From contig OX439035.1 of NCBI GenBank assembly GCA_949317995.1, positions 83,825,959-83,889,958 of the forward strand: 64,000 nt of DNA, in the 5' to 3' direction. This stretch comes from Acholoe squamosa. Lineage: Eukaryota; Annelida; Polychaeta; Phyllodocida; Polynoidae. Positions within the stretch are counted from its first letter, which is position 1. The number at the start of each line of letters is the position of its first letter. This document shows positions 48,601-60,750 of this stretch, piece by piece. The notes under the pieces were generated by a model. It was given only the letters and a program-made list of their open reading frames with translations. It was not told where the DNA came from and did not search any database. A program made the position numbers and the translations under genes.

Positions 48601-51600
48601 GTGTACAAACCTAGAATTTCACTGGGCCTAGTCATTTAAGTCCATGTACCAGGGTTCCCACTGGTCAGTTAAAAGTCAGTTAAACCTATCTTTCTTTAAA
48701 GGACAGTTAAAAGTCAGCGGAAAGATATTTTTGTAAAAAAGTCAGTTTAAAGTCAGTTAAAATGGAATTTTGACTAATTTAGAGGTGTGATAGTCAAGAT
48801 TTCACGTGAATTAGCAAAATTTCTCAAACACCCTCAATTGAGAGTGGATGAATTTTTTTCGCAAACCTTGTAAAGTATCCAATATTTTGCCAGTTATAAT
48901 TTGATAAATGTCAGGTAAAAGTCAGTTAAAACCACGACCTGTAAATGGTGGGGACCCTGTGTACCCATATATAGTGCTAGTGATAAAATGTCCCAACCTT
49001 TTCACCTATATAAGAACTGTACTGTAAGTGGTCAGCCTCCATTTCATTTACTCGTTATTATCCTTTGCCAGAGGTAGTGATGTCCCTTTTGAGAGTCATT
49101 TCTCTGACTGATTACCCACATGCAGTTTCTTCTCCAGGGCTGGGCAGCTGTCGCCATGTAGCCAAAAAGTGGCGACAATGGCCTTGGAATTGGCGACAAC
49201 TACATTGGAAACAATGTCCACATTCTGGGCTTTCCAACAGTGATTTTTTTTTCCAAATAATCCCAGTAGAACCAAAGTTATGAAGTGATTCCCAAATTTT
49301 TCAATTTTTTTAGGGAAATGACCCCAAAATACACCAGAATGCACCAAATGCCCTCCAAAATCCAAAACTTTTCTGGGAGCTATGCCTCTAGACCCCCGTT
49401 ACCAAAGATGTAATGTTGCACTAAAAATCACTTTGCCATGCTTGCCAATCCCATGAACCCATTGAGATAGGCCCAGATCCCATTGCCAAAATGTGTTTCC
49501 CACCTATACTCTGTCCACTATAAATTTGCAATAAATGGTTTAGGGCGTAGACAGTGGAATGGAGGGAAGGTTAGGCTGGGTGCCCCAGCCCCTCATGTTG
49601 AAAGTTGGGGGGGGGGGGCAGGGGGCGGGTATGTTTTGGTCCCCCAACAGATAACAAATTAAAGCATACATGCAAACTCCTCAGTTTTCTCAGTTTTTCG
49701 TTGATGTGTCAGGGTCAATCTTGTGATTCATCCAGATCCAATGAGATATCATTTTAGCATTTGTATACGAAAAAAATTCTAATATAAGGGTATTAGCAAT
49801 CCACAAAAAAGCACGAGAATGCAACATTTGACTTCTCAGAATTCAATTTTTTTTTCTGGGGAAGACCCCCAGACCCCCCAATTAGACTGTTAGGCTCAAA
49901 ATGCCCTAAATTATGTAAATATCAAGGTAAAATTTCAAAATTTTCTTAAAGACATCCCCAATCCATCAAGGATACAGCAATCTAAAGGTAAAAAAATCAA
50001 ACAGATTTCTGGGGCCTTCAAACAGATTTCTGGGGCCTAAGGCCCCAAGAGCCTGGTCTATATATTCAACCCAATACCCATGCGTGAGATGTCGGGCCTC
50101 CCTCCCCACCCCCAACTTCCAAAATGTTCCACTGGCCCGCTCTAGCATTGGCTCCAGGATTTTCAAATATGCCCAGCCCTGATTAATAATTCTCAAGACC
50201 ATGTGGTTTAAGAATTTAAAGGAGTTCTCAATCGGCGCCTGTGTGCACAAGTCGGCGGATTTAGGTCCTAGATTCAAATTAAAATATTCAAATTAAAAGG
50301 AAGGTAAGGGCATGGGTGCCATAGTGTGGAGATTCCTCACCATCTACCGTTCCAAGATCACTCTTTATGGTGTGGGAGCATTGCAAGGCAAATGTTTCGG
50401 GACTGCGGGGAGACTTGATCCGCACCCTTTATCCCTAAATTGGCTTAATCGATCTTTCCAAAAATTGGTGTACAAATAGACATAGACAAACTTTGAGGCT
50501 TTGTTTTCTCATGAAATTGTAGGAAATAGACTTCAATTTTTGTAAAATTGTAGAAATAACCAATATGGATTGTTCATCTTCACGATTACCACCAGAATTA
50601 TCTCTGAATATATCGGTGAGGCACATGTAAACAAAGTGTTTACACTGTTGATTCGCCCAAACATCGCAGTAGATGGCAGGCCAAGCAACCTCCACTTCTC
50701 GTGAACCCTTTCGAGGAGAAACGGTATGATCGGAAGTGTGTCCCTGGTACCGGCGAAAGTTTATTGCTCATATTTTACAAGCGAAAATGGCGCCACGTTA
50801 GCGCTTCTCCCCCAAAGACGTAACCTCCACTTCTGTTCACTGTTGCAACAGTTACAGTGCACCCTGTCCCATATGACCTTAGCCTTAGGAAGGCCGGGAC
50901 AGGTATCTCTGTCTAAGGTGCCATAACATAGTTACCATGCTATCGCGCCCAGCCACTTTAGGCATTAACGTAGTATGGATGCCTAGTGAGGCAGCCAATG
51001 CTTGATCTGTTACCTGGAGAGATAAACACTGATAACAGGCAGTCTGTTGGGGACCATTTGTTATGTACCGTAATATACCAAAATGATTCTGCAGTGAATA
51101 AAGGGAATTATCTGATTGCCTGATAATGCATCCCGTGTCAACCCTATAGTAGAGGTATCCAGAATGTTGCTGGAGGTAATCCAGGTACATGTACAACATT
51201 GCCTGGTAATTTGTGTCAAACCTCAATACCTTATAAAATACTGACCACACACGGAGTCATCACGGGGGGGGGGGGTTATAGTCAGGACGAGACCAGGTCC
51301 ACATATTGCGTTCAGCAAAATAATGTGTCAACCTGAAAGAGGACAGAGACACTCATCCAAGTTGTTGCTCACCACTGTTGATGAGGTAACAGAATTGCAA
51401 CGTTTAGCAACTTGATATCCTACTTAACTTACTCATACAAGTACTGGGCACAAGTAAGCTAGTATTACTTGGTACTAGTCGGTATAATCAGAAAAGAATT
51501 CTCAGCCTACTTACAATGTGCCTGTATTTGAGTCATGTAATCCTTCAGAGAGAGAAAGATAAAAGAGCAAAGCCCAATAGTTATCTCCCTCTTTGTAGAT

Positions 51601-54600
51601 GTCCAGAACACTACCAGAGGGCTCCAGGTGCAGTGGCAGGCGCTAGCGCTGGCACCGGGCGGTACTTGTACTGCAGGCAGCAGCAGCAGTAATGCCTCTC
51701 AAGATATGCCTGCATCCACAAACACTACACATTGCCAAATACTGCACTTTGTACATTCCCCAAATTCATCCACGGTCTCACCGGTAAGTCACCTCTGCAC
51801 CACTCACATCATCTGACGATAGATAAGGATTTCCACATGCGATAACTTACCACATCCTATTAAGACGAATGGTCCTTCTTGAGAGTCTTGATTCAATCAT
51901 TTCCCCCCTTTAGTTGTAGAGAAATGGAATACCATTGATATTATTGTGTCATTGAATACTTGATTATTACAGTAAGTTGAATAATACATACCCCCAACCC
52001 TACCTATAGTAAGGATGCATGTAAGCACTGTCTAAGACTGTCTATGAGATAGACCACCTATTATGATAATGAAACTTTCGAGCATATTTTGACCCTAACA
52101 TTTTTCAATGTGTACCCTTGTGATTCCTGCACAGAACACACGGTGGTGCTATACAACTGATCACCCGAGCCGCTGCCAAAGTATCACCCTCTCCTCCCTG
52201 CATGGCAATGCGTCGCTCACTGTTACCGTCCTCATGCCACCCAACCTCACCATCATTGGGGGTAAGTCATGTGTAAAATTTTATAAACATTGGGATATAA
52301 ACGAAAATAATTTAATAAATTTGTTGGGAGAAGACGGTTTTTCGGTAGGAAGTATAACTTATTCTGTCTTACCATTGTAATCGGTATGCCTCTTGATAAT
52401 AATGATGAGACTGTGGTTCTTTCAAAGCAATCACACCAATAAAGGTCCCACCACCATCATCCTTTTATGAGACTATAACTTTAACAACTTATGGTAATGT
52501 AGATTAGCCACATTGCTTGTAAGAGTTGCTCTAACAGTTAGAAAAGGACAAATCATTTCATTACCTTTTTTTTCCATTCAATAGAGCCACCTGCAGTCTC
52601 AAAGTGGAAGACTCCGGTTAGCATTGTAGTCAATGAATCGCTACGATCAATATTAGCACTCATTCAGACAGCGCCGATTGAGTCAAACATTACATCCTAC
52701 CACCTAAGGCTTGTCTTACTGGAAGACGGCAGCACAATACAAGATCAGGAACTGGCACAGGTAATAATTGTTGATGATTATGATAAAGAAACATATTATA
52801 CTTAGTTTTATCAGAGATGCCACTTTTCCTGGTTTACCAGGAATTCCTGGTTTTTGATTCTAAGATTTCTGTAATAAATCATGTTAGATTCCTGGGGAAA
52901 TGTGTCTTAAGTACAGTTTTCCTGGTTTTTGTCGACCTGTGAGTGGCATCTCTGTTTTATGAGAAAAGGGATCTCATTTCACTGATTAAAGTCCAAACAT
53001 GCAAGAAGTTTAGTACGTCCGTGTCCTGATAAATGTGACTGTAGTAACTCTCATATAAGGGTACTTTGTGTGTGACTCTGGGTTAAAGTCAGTGCTATAA
53101 GGCACACCGAGCATCATATTTCACACAGTTCAGTACTACCGTAAATCATCTTGTATGAAAGACACTCACATATAAGCCATGTTAGGGCATGTCTTCCTTT
53201 CAAGTATAAGTAATTTAATCACTCCATAGGAATTTTGATAATTTTTTTAAATACATGGTTCAAATAAACTTACTTGTATCATTGCAGAACGAAACTTCAG
53301 CTACATTTGAAAATATAACTATCAAAGGTGTATTCGTTGTACGGGTAAGTTATGAAGATACTCTTCTTTCAAATATGAAATATCAATATTAGAGATAGGC
53401 CATCAACTAGGTAACCTGTTTTGTGATGTTGAGCTTTCATGCCAAGCTATCAGTTTTGATCCAATTAGAAAATTACTCTTAAAGTGATTTAGATGACATT
53501 GGAGACCATTCTTTTTAAGGTGGAACCACTAGGACCAGGGTGTGTCCCCCGCTGCCTGTCATCAGTCTCAGCCAGTATACACCTGCCAGGTCAGTCTATA
53601 TTCAAACACCAATTTCATATAATGTAGTCCGTGGATTAATCCTCCACTTCATACACAGCTAATGGTATTGTGAAAACCAGACATGTACAGTACCTCTCTC
53701 AAAATTGTAGACACTTCTATCATAGCACAGTTTGAAAAAAATCAACTTGAACTTGATTTTACAGGTCTATGCTTCGTACACTTACTAAATTATCATCAGG
53801 CAGTGTGTAGCTGTTATCAATTTATCACAATCGAATTCCTGTTTGTATTTTTAAGACTTGCTGCTAGCGTTTTTATCCTTGATGCACTTGACTCGCTTCC
53901 ATCTATTGCTAGTCCCTGCTCATGTTGACACTCATGTCATTAACAGAACAGCAGTATCCACCTAATACTAAATCCTGAGCTTCTCTTACACTTGTATGTT
54001 ATAAGGGCATGATGGTGTTTGTCTCTTGTAACTCTTAAGACTGCACGATCACTTTCTGTAAGCTCTTCACTTTCTGCTCAGAATCGATGGGGTTTCTTGC
54101 TCAGATACGTCTTACCTAAAACACTATCCAGAAAATGCATTATGTACATGTATAGGTATACAACCTGCTTATACATAAGCACATGTAACACAGGCCATAA
54201 AACCCCACACGGAATCAATGCCAGTGTGCACTGGTTCTATCCAAGAACATAGGAATTATGAAGGTAGATGTAAGAACTACTCTCTGACCTTAGATAGCAG
54301 GTGTACAAATTTGTGCACATCCCTGCCCTCATTACAACCCCGATTAAAGATCCTCGCACTATGCCTACCCTTAAACATCCGCGATGTGATGTTATTTCAG
54401 GTGTCAGCAAGGGTCATTTGTAGCCTAGTTAAATGTCTATTGACTGCGCTCTATGATGCTATAATCATGTCTTTCTTTATTTTATTGGATGCACACGAAA
54501 ATTTTAATCCTGTAATCTTTAGGAGCACTCATTCAATCAAGACCCTTCAGTGCTTAACCTTATCAAACTAAGCACATAATTATATGAGAGTCTAAGCACT

Positions 54601-57600
54601 CACAGTCTCTGTACCCACTCTTCTGGCCCAGGTGCGTCTCCCGCGCCGTCACCCGCCCCGCCTACACACAGTACAGCCTCTGCCGCCACAGCTTCTGCCC
54701 CCACCCCCAGGCCCACTAGTCCCACTACCACGCCTAACGACATGAATCTGCATAAAACCACAACAGCCACAGGTAGGCCTTCATTTCTCCCTGCTCAACA
54801 GATGGTGTTTTCCACTTTGATTGCTAAGTAATCACTCTTCGCTGGTTGATTTAATTCTCTACTACACATTGCTGTCGCAGCTTTCAAACTTACCCAATAT
54901 TGCTGGACTAATCAATAACAAATTAATTTAAGTCTCTACACGGTTGATTCTAGTTGAAAGGTCTAATGAGATAGAATGTTCATTTGCTTCTATTAAGATT
55001 TATATTTGTTCTTTTCCACAGATCCTAGCGTGATCGTGAAGCCTGCTGTGGATCAAACCGAATACAACAAGTCTCGGAACATCATCCTAGGCACAGTGTT
55101 CGGGGTGGTCTTCCTTGCGCTCATTGCCACTGTTATATTCTGCATTTACGGGCGCACGCGAAGCGCGCACACAGGTATAGCACAATTAAAGCATGTCCGC
55201 CTGTATTTTCATCCAAAAGAAGTTATGTACCTGGACTTATGGATGTTTGTGGGATTCAGTATGTAAGGAACATTTAAGTAGTATGATCTATTAATAGGCA
55301 CTAATCTACAACTTAGCACATGAAATATATTGATACATGTATATCGCTTGTGTGGTGTCCACAAACCTACGGAAATTGACTATCATAAAATCTTCCATAA
55401 ATGCTGCGACTTCCCCGCCACCTCCAGTCATTGATTACATTGTCTTATAATTCATAAATTTAATAGAGTTTGTCAACACATGAAATAAGGATGCATTCAC
55501 CTCTTGAATACTAGGAATGTGTTTCTTTAAAAAAAATCCCCCCTTTCCAGTGAGTTTCCCGATGTTACCAAGACGGCGTCGCGAAAGTAACAGCTCCATC
55601 ATTATGGGTGGGTGTAACTTACATGCTAATTTCTACATTTGAAGTTATTATGGTTAAAACTTTTTGCAAAAGTAGATAATGGGATTAGAACCAACTGACA
55701 GAACTTTTGTCTCCCAAATCAGAACATTTTACCTTTAAGTAATGTTGGAAAAGGTGTCAAAAATCCTAAGTTTTCCTGCGTTTTGTTAACCAGTAAGTGA
55801 CATCTCTGAATTTCAATACTCTGTCTGCAGAGGACACATTGAAGAACCAACCCATTGTGCTGTTGCTGTACTCGTACGACTGCCCAGCACATGAAGTGGT
55901 CGTCACGACCTTCGCCTACTACCTGAAGGAGGTGGCAAACTGTGAGGTGATCCTGGATATCTGGGATCAGCATAACCTCCAGGTAGGCTATTTCACCAAT
56001 TGTTATTTAAGAGTTATGATTTTGAGTTGCAAACAAAGTTATTGTATCTACTCGAGTATGTGCATCACAATATGAGACTAACATATCCACATCATTTTGA
56101 ATGAAATTGATGATTACATATGTTTAACTATAAATTATGTACTCTAACACATGTGTTATGTTACAAAAAAAAACAATTCTTCATTCTGCTACATTTGAGT
56201 GTTAGGGTAAGTTTAAATTATTTCAACTCATCCAACTTTTCATTTACAGGAGCAAGGAGTTTATGCATGGTTGGTGGACAAAGTTGATGTTGCTCAGTAT
56301 ATCATCCTCGTGTGCTCCACTGGTGCACGGTTTAAGTGTGCCCGCAACCGGGAGTTCCGTATGAAGCACGACCGAACACTCCCAGATGTCTTTGCCTGGG
56401 GTGTGGACCATGTGGCTGAAAAGATTCGCACTGCGACCAATGTCAATGAAGCCAAGACACGTTATATCACAGCCTATTTTGACTATGCCGGCAAAAGTGA
56501 TATTCCGCCAAAATTAGAGATCACAAAAAAGTTTTGCCTGATGAAGGATATATATAGTCTCTATTGTCACCTGCATTCCATAAAGCCTGGTCAGACACAC
56601 ACAGGCTCCAAGCACGGACATACAGTAGACACGTACAGCAAGACAGTGGATGGTCGGCCCCTGCAGGATGCACTCATTGATGCCAAGCATTTTTTCAAAG
56701 ATAACCCAAATTGGCTGGGGCAAACTCTGGAGCCCATCACCCCAGTGCTGTCGGCTGGCCGGGATACTCCTTCAGAAAACACCCCGGATGAATCAACAAG
56801 GAGACCAGGGCGTAAAGGACCTTTATCTCCCACTGTAGGTTCAGAAAATAACCCCTTCTTGTTAGAACGAAGGAAAAAACGAGAAAGGGAACGAGAGGAG
56901 ACGATGGAGCGGATACCACACTTCAAGAAAGACGAAGCGCCCTTCCCCACACCAGGAACCAGTCCATCCCATGTGCCATCAGATGGCACTAGCAGTGTGA
57001 CAAGTATGTCACCACTTATGTCCCCGGCTATTACCGCCAAAACTCGCGTTGTTGTCCCCACCTACACTACTTCTAGTACAACCATAGATATAGATGAGGA
57101 AACCGATGCTGATGACACATCACAAATGCAGCGTGACATCGACTTTATTCAGAATTTCGATGCACACCACACATGGGAGACCAAAAATGGTACAGCTGGC
57201 CACTTTTTTGTTGATGTTGACATGGGTGTGTACACTCCTCCTGAGGACTTCATCTCCCTCGCTAGTTTAGAGGAGGAGGCCAATAGGGCACTTGCCAACT
57301 CAAACCCTGTATCACCGCGGCTTGACCTTGCAAGCCCTGCCCCAAGTAAGACGCCAAGTATAAATTCTGGACAGCAAAATCAGGGGATAGGTGTAGGTTC
57401 AGACCCAACGGTCAGCCACAGCAGCCCCAGGAGGGGCACTGGTATTAGAGTGGGCAGTGCGCTTAGTGGACGCCCCAGTCCAGCTCCATCAGCTGCCTCT
57501 TTGACTGGTTCACCAACAAAAATCATCAATCACTCGGGCAGCAGCAACTCACCAAATTACGGACAATCATCACCCGTGCTGACAAACCACAATAGTCCGG

Positions 57601-57974
57601 CATCCAACTCAGGTCATTCGGAGCTTGTTGACTTAGTTAATAGTCCCACGCACATGAACCATGATACAGGCTCAAGGACATCGATGGCTAGTCCTGCACT
57701 CAGTGGTGCATCAGAGCCTCTTATGAACAGTGCCCCAGTTTCAAGAACTTCTACCCCGCGATCAGCGCACAGCGAGAGACATGGATCCCCCTTGTCACCT
57801 TCATTATCCCCGAGTCCACCCCAAATGTCATCAATCCCCTCATCTCACCAAAGTCCCTTGAAAGGCCCACCGACCAATCAGCCGGCCTTTAAACAGCCTG
57901 CCGGTTCCACAAACGGACACTTTGTTGTGGAACTGGAAGCAGGCCGAGAGCCTACATTTGCGAGCAATGTTTAG
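42695..57974 (+). CDS. IL17RD: IL-17 receptor D-like SEFIR-domain membrane receptor, complete
   Basis: Thirteen exons with GT-AG borders: 42695-42811, 47780-47819, 48028-48171, 51599-51783, 52135-52261, 52585-52760, 53288-53344, 53520-53589, 54632-54772, 55022-55174, 55551-55607, 55831-55982 and 56250-57974. They sum to 3,144 nt and join in phase: 1,047 residues. It has a signal peptide (hydrophobic W-A-I-F-L-I-L-L-L-V), an ectodomain with about ten N-glycosylation sites, a Pro/Thr/Ser-rich stalk (exon 9), and one transmembrane helix near residues 373-396. The SEFIR domain (about 425-590; L-L-L-Y-S-Y-D-C-P, then Y-I-I-L-V-C-S-T-G) is followed by a long Ser/Pro-rich tail. The ATG has G at -3 and G at +4. 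SEFIR domains bind adaptor SEFIRs in IL-17 signalling; vertebrate IL17RD (Sef) also restrains FGF/ERK signalling. The tail is longer than in the 739-residue human protein. Confidence 0.85.
44034..44327. mobile_element. MITE, CGTATAAGGCGC family
   Basis: The left end TACCGTAACCTCCCGCGTAA and the right end cgggagattacggta, with internal tataaggcgcacc and cgtataagacatgcc. In intron 1 of the receptor gene. Non-coding. Confidence 0.65.
44462..44497. repeat. Perfect 16-bp hairpin
   Basis: ATTAGAACATTCTCCT, loop CACA, exact complement. It carries GAACATTC/GAATGTTC, similar to heat-shock or steroid-receptor half-sites. It lies in intron 1 of the receptor gene. Function is unknown. Confidence 0.7.
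44753..45760. mobile_element. Long-TIR element, about 1 kb
   Basis: Arms of at least 115 bp: ggtaatttgggggtgctgat (near 44875) recurs inverted near 45665. The outer CCTGGTGTGGAAAGCACAAG is matched by ccttgtgctgctctccataccagg. A smaller MITE (44988-45120) is nested inside. No transposase ORF. Outer limits are approximate. Confidence 0.6.
44988..45120 (-). mobile_element. Small MITE with 10-bp target duplication, copy 1
   Basis: Inverted ends CTTTTGGGGAGAAGCG and CTTTTGGGGAGAAACG. Direct repeats GGGGAATCTA at 44978-44987 and 45121-45130 flank it exactly. Nine to eleven-bp duplications are typical of Mutator-like transposons. About 133 bp and non-coding. Confidence 0.7.
46749..47676. mobile_element. 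MITE of the CGTATAAGGCGC family with internal minisatellite
   Basis: TIRs TACCGTAATCTCCCGCGTAG and its complement at the right end. It is 928 bp long, against ~250 bp for other copies. The extra length is 46943-47545: eight imperfect units of ~70-90 bp beginning ATGAGTT(C)AAGC or ATGAGTCGATGC, then GTCATCGGC, and often ending CACCTCCCGGTCTGCCGCG. It lies in intron 1 of the receptor gene. Confidence 0.75.
46943..47545 (+). repeat. GC-rich minisatellite, about eight units
   Basis: The GCTGTCATCGGC core recurs at about 46956, 47040, 47129, 47200, 47285, 47371, 47441 and 47525. Unit length varies from ~68 to ~90 bp. Three sub-blocks alternate: gtcggcttgaacccg, gcgagcaaatctacagcgac and tcgacacctcccggtctgcc. 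GC content is far above the surroundings. Confidence 0.85.
48650..48959. mobile_element. hAT-like MITE with AGTCAGTTAAA repeats
   Basis: The ends CAGGGTTCCCAC and GTGGGGACCCTG are inverted (11 of 12). Direct repeats TGTAC at 48645-48649 and 48960-48964 flank it. Internal AGTCAGTTAAA recurs about five times, clustered toward the ends, like transposase-binding subterminal repeats. In intron 3 of the receptor gene. Confidence 0.75.
49135..50181. mobile_element. Possible hAT-like element, 1.05 kb
   Basis: The ends CAGGGCTGGGCA and TGCCCAGCCCTG are perfect 12-bp complements. No matching target duplication is visible, and no transposase ORF. The pairing of ends could be coincidental. Confidence 0.4.
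50701..50825 (+). mobile_element. Small MITE with 9-10-bp target duplication, copy 2
   Basis: Inverted relative to, and about 80-90% like, 44988-45120. Direct repeats TCCACTTCT at 50691-50699 and 50826-50834. In intron 3 of the receptor gene. Confidence 0.7.
52812..52954. mobile_element. hAT-like MITE, 143 bp
   Basis: The ends CAGAGATGCCAC and GTGGCATCTCTG match except for one T-run difference inside (CAGAGATGCCACTT/GAGTGGCATCTCTG). Direct repeats TTTTAT at 52806-52811 and 52955-52960. Internal TTCCTGGTTT occurs near both ends. An eroded relative may lie at 55730-55810. Confidence 0.7.
53041..53215. mobile_element. Degenerate MITE, CGTATAAGGCGC family
   Basis: Motifs catataaggg, gctataaggcacacc, taccgtaaatc and catataagcc suggest an eroded, possibly rearranged copy in intron 6 of the receptor gene. 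Ends are not definable. Confidence 0.3.
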
Positions 57975-60750
57975 GTGGACTCCTCTTAGCTGGGAGATAT
58001 GTGAAACAGCCTGCTTTATACATGGACTTTCCGCAGAACATTTTTAAGTCTTTGTATAGAAAAATAGAGAGGCTCTTTTTTATGAGCTTGTCATGAGACA
58101 GAGTGAATTATGTTTAGAATGTGCAATGATTGTGAATCGTAGTCTGTCATGATTATCGATGTACTTTATTATTGTTAATGTCAAGATATTATTTACTTCT
58201 GTTGATTCAGAAGAAATGTTATTTGTTTATTTGTATAGCACTGAAAATATGTTAGCAAAAGAGGATGGTGATCTTTTATAAGCGTAAATCATTTACAACA
58301 TGTACAACAAATTATTTAATACAAGACACACACACATATATACGCATTTAATTCACAACGAATAGTCTAATTATGGCCTGATAATTGTAAAATAGGGACA
58401 AACGTAGCTCCTATTCATTCCGGAATGATAAAGAGATAAACAAATAATATGGTTTTCATATGTAATGGAGTTGTTTGTTATTTTGATAGTAATGTTTATA
58501 TGTATTATAGCATATTTTGTAACAGAAATGATAACCCAGGTATAGGGAGAGGAAAAGGAAGCTAATTTACCTGAACCCTGTCGCATTACTCCCCGTACAC
58601 ATACTTAAAGATTTTAGATCATATTGTATCAGTCTGTGACCGTTGAATTCATACCATTGAACAGCAAACCAGTCATTCTTTAGAAAAATTGTTTTCCATG
58701 AAGAAGGGGGTCTTAGCTCTTATCAGATAATGTTTTCCTTATTGAATTTGGTATGTCGGAACTGTTGATTTTGGTTTCCTACCTTTGAATGCTGGCAATA
58801 TTTGGTTATTGCTTTACCCTCACTGAGTAATGCGACGAAAGGGAAGCTGGTCTGTAAAATAAATTGGGTGTATGGACCAGCTTGTAGTAAGGAGTAAAGG
58901 AAAATTGCTACCTTAGGGAAACAAATTTATATTTTATCCATATCTGTAGTGATTTATAACATGGAAATTGTTTTATACAATCAAGACTGTAACCGGACAT
59001 GTAATGACACTTCATATGATATACCGTACCGTATGCAGAGAAGCGCGGGGCATCCATAGTCATTGTACATGGACTTGGACTATTATATTTATATGGACAC
59101 AACACCATGCCGATATTTTCTACTAACTTACAGTATTAATAATGGTGACCCTGCTACCTACACACAGGGAAATGTGAGCAGAGCGATGTGGCCTACTCTA
59201 TACAAAAAAAGAAATAGGTATCGAGGCTGTTAATATTGGGTTCCATTTAATGTATATGACTGCACAGAAATGACCACCTGCTCATCATTATCTTGAACGC
59301 ATTTCCAAAATATTGGTACCCAAAAAGTTAAGTACAGCAAACAGAATCTGAAATGCCCATCCTATTTTGTTGGGTTCCCGATTTGCCAGTATCCTTGAAG
59401 CTAACGAAGTATGTGCCATATAAGAACAGAGTTCCTCAGAAAATTTACAGAAATGGAATTTAGAATCAGCCTTTACAACTGTCAGTGCTGTTGTAGCTAA
59501 AACTTTAAAAAATTGTAATCCAAGTTGTTGAAAATCATAATTGAGGCGACGTTGAGTTAGAAAAAAATAAAGAAGAGAGAATAAGAAAGGGCTACTGGTG
59601 ACTGTCCATGCTCTCTGCATGAAAACCACCAGCAGGGTAATTTATGCAACATCATTGCATTTACAGTGAAACTATACTGGTGTAAAAAGGTGTTGTGCTT
59701 AGTTTATTTTGTCATCCTTGTGATTTGTGATTGTTAAAGAGGTGTCCTCATGCTGCAACTGGAATAAACATAAACAAATAATAATTTCCATGTACAAAAT
59801 ATATACCTTTACATATAAATGTTGTGAAACTTACACTTGTACAATACAATGACTTACAACTAGAATGTGAAACATTTTGATGTTGCCAAAGTATGTAGGA
59901 CCGTTGTTGAGATGGACTTTATGTGTGAAGCTTGATACAGTTACATTCCTAGAGTATTTGAACATTGTTAACCAAAAGGAAGGTGTTTCCTATTGTGCCA
60001 CGAAGTAAGACCGAGATCATCTCTTGCTTTCTCACACGACTCTGGCAGTGTCCAACATTTCCCCAATCTGTATACTTTTGTTACATCCAGCTAAATACAG
60101 GGTATATATTTGTTTGAGTTAATGTATGCGTGTCATGGAAATTAGCTAGATATAATAAAAGTGCATTTTGTTGATTAAAAGGCGTTGCTGAATAGCAATT
60201 TCCCATACCTTTTCAGCAAAATACGTCCCCCAAAACGTCTGAATGGGGAATACACTGTAATGGCCACAGCGCTGCATATGAGAGAGTAATGTAGATTTGT
60301 GTTATCCAGATGATCTATTGGCAGAATCAATTTGTAACTAGGGTATTGCGGGAGGTTTTCTATGTTGAAGGCGTGCTTGTGATATAGAACCGGTAGATTA
60401 GACTGAGAATTTACATCAGATATATTGACTTTGTCTATGTAACTCCCAGTTTATAACATGTTTGTTTGGGCATCAATAACCTTGTGTTTAGCCTATGTTA
60501 AAACAGGGATGTAAAACTGCATCCCTGTTTTTAACACGATTCACTATAGCAGTGGCTGTTGTCAGTGTAGCCATTTCATGTGTGCAAATCTTCTGTTATT
60601 GAAGAGTAGAGTAGCCGCATCTAGCTCTGTGATATTCATGTATAGGAATACCACGTAGTGTGCAGAGCTCAGACTGGCAAATACCCACACATGGCTACCA
60701 GGCTGTGCCAGGTCTTATTCATATTTCTAATAAAAATAAACTATAAAGAA
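57975..60750 (+). other. 3' UTR and downstream flank of the receptor gene
   Basis: There is no ORF of note. Candidate poly(A) signals AATAAA occur at 58857, 59763 and about 60728, and a near-match at 60155. The first lies about 0.88 kb after the stop and could end the transcript. Which one is used cannot be told. Confidence 0.4.
60498..60534. repeat. Hairpin, 12-bp perfect stem
   Basis: AAAACAGGGATG and CATCCCTGTTTT are separated by an 8-nt loop. Confidence 0.6.

Noticed and set aside
49135-50181. Treating this 1.05-kb pair of CAGGGCTGGGCA ends as a confirmed transposon
   Set aside because: There is no target duplication and no second copy, so it is listed only as possible.
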